Below the pieces are notes generated by a model. It did no database searches and was not told where the DNA came from. It worked only from the letters and a program-made list of their open reading frames with translations. A stretch of DNA of 38,181 nt from Limosilactobacillus kribbianus. GTDB lineage: Bacteria > Bacillota > Bacilli > Lactobacillales > Lactobacillaceae. The translations under genes and the position numbers were made by a program. The stretch's first letter is position 1; each line of letters opens with the position of its first letter. The DNA is taken from assembly GCF_026413145.1 (NCBI RefSeq), contig NZ_JAOVYZ010000013.1, positions 1 to 38,181 of the forward strand, written 5' to 3'. This document shows, piece by piece, positions 1 to 9,515 of this stretch.

Positions 1-3000
1 TGCAGTACCGCTAGTGCTTTGACCACCATTACTGTTCTGACCAGTATTTGCGGTATTACCGTTGCTAGTCGTCGAACCGGTATCACCAGTAGTATTCTTC
101 GTGTAGGTGACCGTCGTGTCCTCACCAGGAGTGGTTGGCGTAACCGTGCTGGTCGTTGGCGTGTAGCCATCAACACTCGGAACGGTCTGGTTCGTTTTCA
201 CCTTGGTTGGATCGTTTGGATCATTCTGGTAGGTCTGGCCAGTGCCAATCTGCTTACCGTTTTGATCAACCGGAACAATCTGACCTAACTTCTGGTAGGA
301 AACGGTCGTCGAGATGTTCTTTTGAACCGTTGGTTGGCCGGTGATCGTCTTCTGGGTGGTGTAGTAACCGTAGACGACTGGTACTTGGACATCGCTGTAC
401 TTCTTTTGGCTCGGTGTCCAGTCCGTGCCACTGATGACTTTGCCAGTGACCTTGTCGATCGTCACAGTCCGCGTCCAGGTTGAGGTCTGAACGTTATCGC
501 CGGTTAGGGTTTCACCATTTGGTCCAACAAAGTGAACCGTGTAGGTGTAGTCCTTGCTATAAGTATCCTTGGCAGGCCACTTAGCACCGTTTGGATCGTT
601 CGGGTTAATTGGTGTACCAGATTCATGTGGATCATTCGGGCCAAGTTGAGCCGTGCCGTGCTTAACCGTGACGGTGTAGGTTTGGTCAACGGATGGATTA
701 TTGTCGAAGTTCTGGCCGGTTGTTGGGTTAGTGATGTTCGTGACATCGTAACCCTTATTCTTCAGCTCAGTGATCGTCTTGGTTTGGTCATAGTTGATCG
801 GTTGCCCACTCTCGCCAGTAACCGTGTCAGTGGTGATTGGGTTACCATCTGGATCAACATACTTGATAACTACCTTTTCAGTGTCAGTAGCTGGAGTTTG
901 TGAGCTTTGGCTACCTTGATTTTCTGAACCTTGACTGGTTTGGCTGCCCTGGCTCTGGGAACCCTGACTTGGCTGACTACCTTGCGAGCCTTCGCTGGTT
1001 TGGCTGCCTTGACTCTGGGAGCCTTGGCTTGGTTGACTACCTTGTGAACCTTCACTCGGTTGGCTGCCTTGACTCTGCGAGCCTTGACTTGGTTGACTGC
1101 CTTGCGAGCCCTCACTCGTTTGACTGCTCTGGCTCTGGGAGCCTTGACTCGGCTGACTACCTTGCGAACCTTCGCTTGGTTGACTGCCCTGACTCTGCGA
1201 ACCCTGACTCTGCTGACTACCTTGTGAACTTTCACTGGTTTGGCTACCCTGGCTTTGTGAGCCTTGACTTGGCTGACTACCTTGTGAGCCTTCGCTCGTT
1301 TGGCTGCCCTGACTCTGAGAGCCTTGACTTGGCTGACTGCCTTGTGAGCCTTCACTCGGTTGACTACCCTGACTCTGCGAACCCTGGCTTGGTTGACTAC
1401 CTTGTGAGCCTTCACTCGTTTGGTTGCCCTGACTCTGAGAGCCTTGGCTTGGCTGACTGCCTTGTGAGCCTTCGCTCGGTTGACTGCCCTGGCTTTGCGA
1501 GCCCTGACTCGGTTGACTACCTTGTGAGCTTTGGCTACCCTGGCTGCCTTGACCGTTCTTCACATAGGTAACGGTGTAGACCCGGTTTGGATTATTAACC
1601 GTAACCGTGTCGCCACCAACGTAGGCCTTGTCTGGCGTGTAGCCGGCAATTGTTGGCGTGTCGATGACCTGATAGTGCTCCGTCAGTGGCTTCCAACCAT
1701 TATCTTGGACAATCTGGCCCGTCACCTTATCGAGCACCAGATCGTGGCCGAAGTCGACCGTCGTGACACTGTCCTTTGGCGTCTGGTCACCGGCTCCAAC
1801 GTAATGAACCGTTTGGGTGCCGTGAGCGATCAGGCTCGCCTTATCCGTGCCATTCGGGTACTTCGGACTGTTCGGGTCGCCTGGATTAATTGGCTGGCCC
1901 GGGGTGCCCGGATTCTGCGGTGTGACCGTGGTTGTCCCGTGCTTGAGGGTTACCACGAAGACCTGGTTCGTCGCGTCGTTATTATCGAAGTATTGAACCT
2001 GGGTGCCATAGTCAAAGCCATTGTTGACGAGGACGTAACCCCGATTCTCCAGCTGGGCAATCGTATCGGCCGTGCTGTAGTTAATCTGCGTGCCGGGCTT
2101 GCCGGTCAGGTCACCGGAATTAGTCCCGGCAATCTCCTGGTTATTATTGTCGAGGTCCAGGTAACGAACCTGCGCGTGCTGGTCGTTGACCGTTGGCGTG
2201 GTGTCCTTGGTATAGGTCACCGTGTAGGTCTTGTTCGTGTTCGGGCCAACCGTCTCGCCGCCAACATATTGCTGGTCCGGCGTGTAACCCTTAATTGCCG
2301 GCGTACCGACTACCTGGAAAGTCTGGGTCGTCGGCGTCCAGTCCGTGCTATCCGTGATCTTGCCGGTTACATTATCAATTGTCTTGGTCCGCGTAAAGGT
2401 CAAAGTCGAAACGTTATCCTGCGGCGTCTGGTCGCCCGCACCGACGTAGTGAACCGTCTGGGTACCCGTGGTCGTCAGGCTCTTGGCATCCGTGCCGGCC
2501 GGGTACTTTGGCCCGTTCGGATCATTGGGATTAATTGGCTGACCCGGCGTCCCTGGCGTGGTTGGGGTAACCGTCGTCGTGCCGTGCTTCAAGACGACCT
2601 TAAAGAGCTGCGGCGTTTGACTATCGTTGTCATAAACCGCGCCAGCTGGGAAGCCGTCGTTGACCAGGACATAGCCCGCATCGGTCAAGGCCTTGATCTC
2701 TTGTTGCGTACTGTAATTAATCTTGCTGCCCGCAGCCCCCGTCAGCGTGCCTGACGTGGCGAGCTGGGCATCGTGATCGTCCTGGTCAAGGTAAACCACC
2801 TCGGCGGCCTGTTGCTGCGTGTAGACTACCGGCGTGTCCTTGCCGGGATCCGTCGGTGTCACCGTTGTCTTGGCCGGCGTGTAGCCTGGAATGGTCGGCA
2901 CCGGCTCATCTGGCGTCACCTTAGCGGGATTCTTCGGATCGGTCGGGTATTGCGGCTGGTCCACCCCGGGGATCGGGTCGCCATTGGTATCGGTTGGCAC

Positions 3001-5150
3001 GATCTTGCCGTTCGGGGCATAGGTGACGTAAACGTTATAAGAATCAGTGGTCTGATCGACCTTGACTTGGTCAACATCCCGGTTATTTTGACTATCCCGG
3101 TCAACATTGGTCAGATGGTAACCCGCAATCACCGGTGACTGCTGGCTTGCCAAAGTTGGATTCGTGCTAGTCCACTTCAGGGTATCCTGGCCGGTAACCG
3201 CGTCGTGCGTCCCGGTCCCAACCCAATTCGAAGCCTGGGTGACGGGGTCGTGCAGTTCTTGACGATTCTGGTCCTGATAGTGGATGGTCCGGGTAACCGT
3301 CACGTTTTGGGTAACCGGGGTCGTCTTGTGAATAAAGTGGACTTCGTAAGTTTGATTCTTCGTCGAGTCATCATCGAAGACCAATTCCTGGCCCTTGGTG
3401 GTATCGGAGTTCGGCACCAGAACATAGCCCTGGCCCTCGATCGTCTTGATCTTGTCCGCGGTCGTGTAGCCAGACTTGGCGTTGGTAGTGCCGGTCAGGT
3501 TATCATCCCGGACTAAGTTGCCGGTGGAGTCATCAACATATTTAACTTCGATCGCCTGATTGTCGGGAGTGTAAACCACCGTGGTTTCAATATTCTTATC
3601 GGCCGTCGTGCTCAACGGACCAACAGAAGACTTATCCGGCGTGTAGCCCTTGATGGAGGGGCTGGAAACGACATCGAGGAAGTTGACTGGCGTTTGCTTC
3701 CAATCAAGCCAAACTGTCTTACCACTTTTCGCGTCAGTATAACCAATTTGCGATACTGTTTGTTAACCACATCATCACTGGCCTTAACACCATTATTATA
3801 TTTATAGTGAATTATTTCAGATACTGTTTTGGTGGTTTTCTTATTAACCATTATCGTAGCTGGAATATCCGTGCTAGTAACTACCCAAACATTATGATGT
3901 AGCTTTACGTTGCGTATACCAAATTCAAGAACTGGTGATTCACCAGATACTTTAACTATACCTGCCCCAACATAACTGCCTGCAGGTGTATAGTCCCAAA
4001 AGCTCGTACCTTTTTGCCCAGTATTTGGGTCAATCCAAGGTAAGTCCGTATAGTTATTCGGTTGATCTGCATACATCCAACCATCGGAATGAACTGTTAC
4101 TGTACTACCTGCCAAATTTAACGGTGTTCCATTATCTATTTTTGCGCATTCAGCATGGATATTAGTATCGTTATTTAACGAACTTAATACTAGATAAGCC
4201 GGCTGTTCATCACTAAAATTAACAACATTCTTTTGTTCATCGTCATAAAAGTATTTTACAGATACCTTAAGGCTAAGTGCGTCATACCAAAATCCAGCTG
4301 AAATATTATTATAAATTTGTAAATTAACAGGCACATTTTTTCTTGGTACAAAGTTACTAAAAGTATATACAGCACTTCTAATTGGCTTTCCATTATAAGA
4401 ACTATTCTTTAGATTAGTGTAAGCAACTTGAACGATACTTTTTTCATTCAAAGTTCCGGCATCAGTCAAATATTTATATGAATGACCATATATATTCAAG
4501 TTTGCTGGTGTAGGGTTTGAAATCTGCTTACCATTATTAGTAACCTTTATTTCTGCATCTGTCTCTTCACCTATATTTAAAGATTGCTTTAATTCACTTG
4601 AGATAACTGTTTCTCCTGGCGTAAATTGCTGAACTGAGGTTGCCGGAGCTGTCGATTGGCTCGTCGCATCAGAGCCACTCTGGGCCGGCGTCGAATCCGC
4701 ATTTGCCGAGCTTTGGGCCGCCGTATCACTCGGCTGAGCTGAGGCGGCGGTTGAACTTGGCGTGGCCGTGGAAGCCGGCGCGCTTGAGGCCGCGGCATTG
4801 CTTTGCGCTGGGGCACTCGAAGCCACTGGCTGGGCGGCACTGCTGGTGTCAGTTTGCGGGGTGCTGCTTAGCGCCTCTGAAGCTGCCGAACTCGTCACAC
4901 CAGCGCGCAACGGCACGACGTTTTCCGTCTCGGCACTGTTCGCTGGCGTGACCTGGTTCGTCTGATCGCCACTTTGACTATTATTAGTATTCACCTGATC
5001 AGCGTTGGCGACCGGCGTGTTGGCGCCAAAGTACAGGGTCGTCCCTAGTAAAACCGAGGTCACGCCAATCCCCAGTTTCCGCAAGCCGTAGTGCGGCACC
5101 CGGTGTGAGTGCATGACTTCCTTCAAATATGTGTTATTTTTTGAAACCAT
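1..5150 (-). pseudogene. Large Mub/GbpC-type surface adhesin, frameshifted and open at the left edge
   Basis: Cell-wall adhesin of the lactobacillar mucus-binding class. The ATG at 5150 is chosen because a GGGGAG site lies 8 nt upstream; an upstream in-frame TTG at 5168 would overlap that site. Residues 1-50 form a YSIRK-like signal (HYGLRKLGIGVTSVLLG) ending near ANADQ. Next come an Ala/Ser/Gln-rich stretch (about 55-175) and a GbpC/Spa-like domain (about 180-440; YTNLKNSSYNGKP and AGSTVTVHSDG are typical). The frame breaks near 3755-3761 inside the first Mub-B2-like unit. One missing base restores it, and the frame then stays open to position 1, giving MucBP_2 and Mub_B2 units, a Ser-Gln linker (895-1545) and one further MucBP/B2 pair. 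The summed product exceeds 1,700 residues. The LPXTG anchor would lie outside the window. Codons 3760-4640 are AT-rich, unlike the rest. The break may be real or a base-calling error; host surface binding is inferred from the family. Confidence 0.85.
895..1545 (-). repeat. 60-bp tandem repeat encoding a 20-residue Ser-Gln-rich unit
   Basis: About ten head-to-tail 60-bp units lie inside the adhesin gene. Each encodes a variant of SQSQGSQPSEGSQGSQPSQG, with Pro/Thr and Glu/Gln swaps between copies. The period is exactly 20 codons, so gain or loss of units keeps the frame. The tract separates a block of MucBP/B2 units from one more pair nearer the C terminus. It probably acts as a flexible, possibly glycosylated spacer (inference). 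Confidence 0.9.
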
Positions 5151-5426
5151 CTTCCCAACTCCCCTCAAATTTTCAATTACTGATAATAATTGGCTACAAA
5201 CCTAATATAATTAAATTCATAGTTTTCATAGTTTTCATGTCCATTTTAGAAAAAAAAGCAAGATTTTCCATCACTAAATTTATAATAAAATCAGCGTGAA
5301 ACCTTGCCTTTTTCTGCCAAAGCGCGCCGTCAAGCGCCCTGCTGGCGATCGCTCTGACCCACCTGGCAAGCCAAAACTGCCAAGCTCTTCGGTCCAATAT
5401 GATCAATTATTCAATTGTTGCGTAAA
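5151..5426. other. AT-rich intergenic region upstream of the adhesin
   Basis: No convincing gene is seen. The minus strand carries the adhesin ribosome binding site and, further out, a TATATT that could be a -10 box, without a good -35. Tandem copies of ATGAAAACT (minus strand, about 5220-5245) lie just upstream of that box and could be a protein-binding site. The last third is GC-rich and leads into the structured repeat at 5427. Confidence 0.45.
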
Positions 5427-5641
5427 GGGAGTGGGACAGAACTCGCTTGCGAGTTCGTCTTCCCACCCCCGTCGACGCGGAGCAAGCCTATTTGGGAGGC
5501 TGGCTAGGCGTCCCGACGCGAAGCTAGCCTATCTGGTGGGCGTTGATTTATCAACGTTCAGGATCCAGCCAGCTACCGCGCTGCAGCATTTATAAGCTAT
5601 ATAACAGCAAAGAGGCTAGGTTAATTCCCAGCCTCTTTTGG
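5427..5641 (-). repeat. Structured dispersed repeat, copy A (long form)
   Basis: Read on the minus strand this 215-bp stretch matches 22769-22944 over its whole length, apart from two extra blocks of about 20-25 bp. It starts with a GGCTGGG hairpin that serves as the argH terminator. It continues through GTTGATAAATCAAC and a GC-rich stem, and ends with GAACTCGCAAGCGAGTTC enclosed by GTGGGA/TCCCAC. The two extra blocks resemble each other (CCAGATAGGCTAGCTTCGCG and CCAAATAGGCTTGCTCCGCG), so the insertion looks like an internal duplication. No protein is encoded. It could be a miniature mobile repeat or a structured RNA. Confidence 0.8.
5600..5638 (-). terminator. argH intrinsic terminator
   Basis: On the minus strand AAAGAGGCTGGG pairs with CCTAGCCTCTTT around an AATTAA loop, just after the argH stop codon. 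The U tract is short because the Ts form part of the stem. The hairpin is also the first module of repeat copy A. Confidence 0.75.
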
Positions 5642-5645
5642 CATA

Positions 5646-7040
5646 CTAATTTGCTTTTTCTTGGGCGAGCAGCTGCTTGGCCGCCGCAATCTGGGCCCGG
5701 ACCTGGTCAAAGCCGGTCCCGCCGTATGAATTCCGCCGTTGAACGGCCACCCGCGGCTTGAGGACCGTGTAAACGTCCTTTTCAATCCGCGGATCGATCT
5801 TTTGAAAGTCTTCCAATGAAATATCGGCGAGGTTGGTGCCGGTCTTGATCCCCTTTAGCACCAGTTCCCCGACGATCTCGTGCGCCTGCCGGAACGGGAT
5901 TCCCTTAGTAGCCAGGTAGTCGGCCAGCTCGGTGGCGTTGGAGAAGTCGTTGTGGGTAGCGTGGGCCATCTTGTCCTTCTTGACCGTCAGGGTTTCGATC
6001 ATCCCCGTCATCACCTTCAGGCTCGGCAGGATCGTCTTGACCGCATCGAAGACCCCTTCCTTGTCCTCCTGCATGTCCTTATTGTAGGCCAGCGGCAGGC
6101 CCTTCATCACCGTTAAGAGCCCCATCAGGTCACCGAAGACCCGGCCGGACTTGCCCCGGATCAGTTCCGCCATGTCTGGATTCTTCTTCTGCGGCATGAT
6201 CGAGCTCCCCGTCGAATAGGAGTCGGCCAGCTCGATGTAGCCGAACTCGTAGGAGCACCAGTAGATGATCTCCTCGCACAGCCGTGACAGGTGGACCATC
6301 AGGATGCTGGCGTTGCTCAAGAACTCTAGGGCAAAGTCCCGGTCGGACACGGCGTCTAAGGAATTGGCGTAGGGCGCCGCAAAGCCCAGGTAGTCCGCGC
6401 TCAGCTTCCGGTCAATTGGGAAGGTCGTCCCGGCCAGGGCGGCCGCCCCCAGCGGCGATAGGTCGGTGTGCTGCATGTTGAACTGGAAACGCTCGACGTC
6501 CCGCTGGAACATCTGGAAGTAGGCCATTAGATAGTGGCCGTAGGAGATCGGCTGGGCGTGCTGCATGTGGGTGTAGCCCGGCATGACCGTCTCGACGTTC
6601 TCCGCCGCCCGCTTGACCAGGGCCCGCTGCAAGTCCTGCAGCGCATCCACGATCTTGGGCAGACGCTCCTTAACATAGAGATGGAAGTCGGTAGCCACCT
6701 GGTCATTCCGACTCCGCCCTGTGTGAAGCTTGCCGGCGACCGGCCCGATTTCCTTGGTCAAGAGGGCCTCGATGTTCATATGAATATCTTCATTTTCAAC
6801 CGTAAAGGGCAGGCCGTCTTGTTCGAGCCGCTTGGCCAGCTTCTCCAAGCCGGCGATGATCTGGTCGGCATCCCCGGCCGAAAGAATTTTGGTGGCCTTG
6901 AGCATCTTCACGTGGGCCAGTGACCCCATGATATCCTCCTTAGCCATCTCCTGGTCAAAGGAAATGGAGGCGCCGAACTGGTCAACCAGGGCGTCTCCCG
7001 CCTGCTCGAACCGGCCGCCCCACATCCGTTTAATCGGCAT
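5646..7040 (-). CDS. argH: Argininosuccinate lyase
   Basis: Last step of arginine synthesis: argininosuccinate to arginine plus fumarate, in the cytosol. The 464-residue length is normal. The family signature [12 protein letters not shown] is present (about residue 280), as are the N-terminal MWGGRF start and [12 protein letters not shown]. The ATG at 7040 has AGGGGG six bases upstream; a longer frame to 7253 is only overlap with argG. The start overlaps the argG stop by 11 nt, so the two are translationally coupled. Transcription comes from the argG promoter and ends at the hairpin at 5600-5638. Confidence 0.97.
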   Translation of the reverse strand: MPIKRMWGGRFEQAGDALVDQFGASISFDQEMAKEDIMGSLAHVKMLKATKILSAGDADQIIAGLEKLAKRLEQDGLPFTVENEDIHMNIEALLTKEIGPVAGKLHTGRSRNDQVATDFHLYVKERLPKIVDALQDLQRALVKRAAENVETVMPGYTHMQHAQPISYGHYLMAYFQMFQRDVERFQFNMQHTDLSPLGAAALAGTTFPIDRKLSADYLGFAAPYANSLDAVSDRDFALEFLSNASILMVHLSRLCEEIIYWCSYEFGYIELADSYSTGSSIMPQKKNPDMAELIRGKSGRVFGDLMGLLTVMKGLPLAYNKDMQEDKEGVFDAVKTILPSLKVMTGMIETLTVKKDKMAHATHNDFSNATELADYLATKGIPFRQAHEIVGELVLKGIKTGTNLADISLEDFQKIDPRIEKDVYTVLKPRVAVQRRNSYGGTGFDQVRAQIAAAKQLLAQEKAN

Positions 7041-8262
7041 CGTGAACCCCCTTTGCCTGGTTCTGCTTGCTCTTGTTCTGAACCTGGGCGTAGACCTTAT
7101 CCGGTAGCTCCCACAGCTTGATGAAGCCGGTCGCAGCTTCCTGGTCGAACTCGTCGGCAGAGGTGTAGGTTGCCAGGTTCTTGTCGTAGAGGGAGTTTGG
7201 TGACTTCCGGCCTTCGCAGACCACGTTGCCCTTGAAGAGCTTGACCCGCACAACCCCGTTCACAACCTGCTGGGTCTGATCGATGAAGGCAACCATCGCC
7301 TTCATTAATGGTGAGTACCAGAGACCGTTGTAGATGATCTCGCTCATCTTTTGTTCGACGATCGGCTTGAAGTGGGCGACTTCCCGCTCCTGGGTCAGGT
7401 CTTCGAGGTCCTTGTGCGCCGCCAGTAAGACCGTGGCCGCCGGGCATTCGTAGATTTCCCGGGACTTGATGCCGACCAGCCGGTTTTCGACGTGGTCAAT
7501 CCGGCCAATTCCGTTGTCGCCAGCGAGCTTGTCGAGCTTCTTGATCAGTTGATCCAGCGACAATTCTTCGCCGTTAATGGCGGTTGGGACCCCTTCTTTG
7601 AAGCTAATCTCCAAGGTGGTTGGCATGTCCGGCGTATCCTCGATGGCCTTGGTCCGGGCGTAAGCGTCAGCTGGAGCAGCAACCCATGGATCTTCGAGGA
7701 TCCCACATTCATTGGCCCGACCCCAGAGGTTTTCATCGATTGAGTACGGGCTGGCCTTGGTGATCGGGACCAGAATCCCGTTGTCCTTAGCGTATTGAAT
7801 TTCTTCTTCCCGTGACCAGTGCCAGTCACGAATCGGATCCTCGATCTTCATGTCGGGTGCCAGGGCGTGGATGCCGGCTTCAAAACGAACTTGGTCGTTC
7901 CCCTTCCCGGTGCAACCATGGGCGATCGCGGTCGCCCCGTACTGGTTAGCAACGGCAACTAATTTCTGCACGATCAGTGGACGAGACAGGGCAGATACCA
8001 GTGGGTATTTTTGTTCATACATGGCGTGGGCCTGCAGGGCTGGCAGTACGAATTGTTCGGCGAAGTCGCGCTTAGCATCGATCACCACGGACTTCCAGGC
8101 GCCGATTGACTCACCCTTCTTTTGGATGGCTTCCAGATCGAGCCCTTCACCGACGTCAATACAACATGCGATCACGTCATAACCCTTATTCTTCAGCCAC
8201 GCAATTGCGACTGACGTGTCTAAACCACCAGAGTATGCTAATACGATTTTTTCTTTTGCCAT
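7030..8262 (-). CDS. argG: Argininosuccinate synthase
   Basis: ATP-dependent joining of citrulline and aspartate to argininosuccinate. The 410-residue protein begins [18 protein letters not shown], which carries the PP-loop SGGLDTS for ATP pyrophosphatase chemistry. [13 protein letters not shown] is also typical. The ATG at 8262 has GGAGGA eight bases upstream; the frame extends upstream to 8334 but without a better site. It forms an operon with argH. With no earlier arg genes in view, the pair may recycle citrulline (inference). Confidence 0.97.
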   Translation of the reverse strand: MAKEKIVLAYSGGLDTSVAIAWLKNKGYDVIACCIDVGEGLDLEAIQKKGESIGAWKSVVIDAKRDFAEQFVLPALQAHAMYEQKYPLVSALSRPLIVQKLVAVANQYGATAIAHGCTGKGNDQVRFEAGIHALAPDMKIEDPIRDWHWSREEEIQYAKDNGILVPITKASPYSIDENLWGRANECGILEDPWVAAPADAYARTKAIEDTPDMPTTLEISFKEGVPTAINGEELSLDQLIKKLDKLAGDNGIGRIDHVENRLVGIKSREIYECPAATVLLAAHKDLEDLTQEREVAHFKPIVEQKMSEIIYNGLWYSPLMKAMVAFIDQTQQVVNGVVRVKLFKGNVVCEGRKSPNSLYDKNLATYTSADEFDQEAATGFIKLWELPDKVYAQVQNKSKQNQAKGVHDAD

Positions 8263-8302
8263 AATTCTCGTCCTCCAATTACTTGATTTGTGATTGGTGA
8301 CT

Positions 8303-8331
8303 AATATACGCTTCGACTGAATAAAAATCAA
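8303..8331 (-). promoter_or_regulatory. argGH promoter with ARG-box-like operator
   Basis: On the minus strand TTGATT (8331-8326), a 17-bp spacer and TATATT (8308-8303) form a good sigma-A-type promoter. The sequence TGAATAAAAATCAA (8318-8331, plus strand) covers the -35 box and resembles the ArgR/AhrC ARG box TGAATAAAAATTCA. Occupancy would block RNA polymerase, fitting arginine repression. Similar AT-rich TGCAT-containing stretches lie further upstream near 8375-8390. Confidence 0.6.
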
Positions 8332-8395
8332 CAATTATTCGCAAATTTCTTTTATTTTCGTAAAATATACAGAATTATTGCATAATAATGACAAA

Positions 8396-8439
8396 GAAAA
8401 AGCCCGTCACAATGCCATTTGCGGCCGATTGTGACGGGC
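8396..8439 (-). terminator. rpsU-yqeY operon terminator
   Basis: GCCCGTCACAAT pairs perfectly with ATTGTGACGGGC around a short loop and is followed on the minus strand by a run of Ts. It closes the rpsU-yqeY operon. Confidence 0.9.
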
Positions 8440-8462
8440 AGATTACAATTTAATTTTCTCTT

Positions 8463-8912
8463 TTATAAGTTGCTCAGGGTTTCCTTGACGGTCTGGTTGA
8501 CCAGCTTACCATCGGCTTGGCCCTTGACCTTTGGCATCACGGCACCCATGACCTTCCCGAAGTCCTTCATGCTGGAAGCACCGACGGCTTGGACGGTCTC
8601 GGTGACGATCTTCTTAACGTCGTCAGCGGAGAGCTGCTTTGGCATGTACTTCTCGACCACAGCCATTTCCTTCTTGGTGGCTTCGACCAGGTCATCCCGG
8701 CCACCCTTTTCAAATTCGGCCAGGGATTCCTTGCGTTGTTTGTATTCGCGGGCCATAACGGCAATCTCTTCGTCGCTCGTCAGGTCGTGGCCGGCCTCAA
8801 TCTGGGCATTTTGGACGGCGGCCTTTAACATCCGGACCACGGCCAGGGTGTCCTTGTCACGGTTCTTCATTGCACTAATCATGTCGGCTTGCAGCTGTTT
8901 TAATAAACTCAT
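8463..8912 (-). CDS. yqeY: GatB/YqeY domain protein
   Basis: A 149-residue protein of the YqeY family, related to the tail domain of GatB from the tRNA amidotransferase. It begins MSLLKQLQADMISAMKNRDK and contains EYKQRKESLAEFEKGGRDDL and GKVMGAVMPKVKGQADG, all typical. A GAGGAGG site lies just upstream of the ATG. A link to aminoacyl-tRNA handling is only suggested by homology; the precise role is not known. It follows rpsU, a common pairing in Firmicutes, with a weak hairpin between them. Confidence 0.93.
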   Translation of the reverse strand: MSLLKQLQADMISAMKNRDKDTLAVVRMLKAAVQNAQIEAGHDLTSDEEIAVMAREYKQRKESLAEFEKGGRDDLVEATKKEMAVVEKYMPKQLSADDVKKIVTETVQAVGASSMKDFGKVMGAVMPKVKGQADGKLVNQTVKETLSNL

Positions 8913-8932
8913 TATATTTCCTCCTCTTGACG

Positions 8933-8963
8933 AAAAAAGCCCCCACCATCAAAAGGTAGGAGC
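8933..8963 (-). terminator. Weak terminator between rpsU and yqeY
   Basis: On the minus strand GCTCCTACC and GGTGGGGGC can form an imperfect stem followed by six Ts. It probably causes partial termination, so that rpsU is made in excess over yqeY. Confidence 0.55.
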
Positions 8964-8970
8964 AAACATT

Positions 8971-9162
8971 TTAGTAACGACGACCACGCTTGTTCTTGCG
9001 CTTCCGTGCCGCTTCAGATTTTAACTTCCGTCGTACACTAGGCTTTTCGTAGAATTCACGCTTGCGGTATTCTTGCAGAGTTCCGTTACGTGAAACTGAA
9101 CGTTTAAAGCGTCGAAGAGCGTCGTCTAAAGATTCATTCTTACGAACGACTGTTTTTGACAT
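8971..9162 (-). CDS. rpsU: 30S ribosomal protein S21
   Basis: A 63-residue, very basic protein with the whole bS21 pattern: [20 protein letters not shown] at the start and a KRKNKRGRR tail. It helps the 30S subunit engage the Shine-Dalgarno region. A GGAGGGAGGG site precedes the ATG. A strong promoter lies at 9234-9262. It is the first gene of the rpsU-yqeY unit. Confidence 0.97.
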   Translation of the reverse strand: MSKTVVRKNESLDDALRRFKRSVSRNGTLQEYRKREFYEKPSVRRKLKSEAARKRKNKRGRRY

Positions 9163-9233
9163 GTTGATTCCCTCCCTCCGAGCTTAAAGTTACGTAACAA
9201 GGCTACGAAATTCGCCTTTTCACTACAAAAAGT

Positions 9234-9262
9234 ATTGTACCTAATCCGACCCGGACTGTCAA
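9234..9262 (-). promoter_or_regulatory. rpsU promoter
   Basis: On the minus strand TTGACA (9262-9257), exactly 17 bp, then TACAAT (9239-9234). This is near-consensus and fits a ribosomal protein gene. The rest of the 353-bp gap between rpsU and the ABC transporter holds only the divergent promoters and no recognisable gene. Confidence 0.8.
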
Positions 9263-9449
9263 TAATTCTTTGCAAAAAGCTGACATTTATTTCGTTCTTA
9301 TTTAAGAAGAAACGATTTTAATTCCGTCATCCGGCTTTTTTGCCCTTAATCACTCACCACAAATTTATTTTTTCCATCACAATCCCCCCAGAGCGGGGAT
9401 GAAAGCCCATTCAGCTGATTGCATATTTATACTATTTTTCTGTTTTATA

Positions 9450-9478
9450 TTGCATAAATAAAAATAAAGGTGTATATT
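9450..9478 (+). promoter_or_regulatory. Promoter of the glutamine-type ABC transporter
   Basis: TTGCAT (9450-9455), 17-bp spacer, TATATT (9473-9478). The -35 lies in TTGCATAAATAAAAAT, and a similar TTGCATATTTATAC lies about 32 bp upstream near 9419. These two AT-rich copies resemble ARG-box half designs and could bind a regulator such as ArgR; that is inference. Confidence 0.6.
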
Positions 9479-9515
9479 GCTAACAATCATTAATTCAGAC
9501 AAAGGAGTCACCACT

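Noticed and set aside
895-1545. CRISPR-like array
   Set aside because: The 60-bp units have no distinct spacers and form an uninterrupted reading frame for a Ser-Gln repeat.
870-3516. Long plus-strand and alternative-frame reading frames over the adhesin
   Set aside because: They are antisense or frame-shifted shadows of the repetitive Mub coding sequence, lack ribosome binding sites and have unnatural composition.
3745-3765. Programmed ribosomal frameshift or homopolymer phase switch in the adhesin
   Set aside because: There is no slippery heptamer, only a run of three A, and no strong downstream stem that I can see. A plain indel or base-calling error is simpler.
5194-5406. 70-codon minus-strand frame upstream of the adhesin
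   Set aside because: Composition changes halfway, there is no ribosome binding site, and it overlaps the AT-rich adhesin control region.
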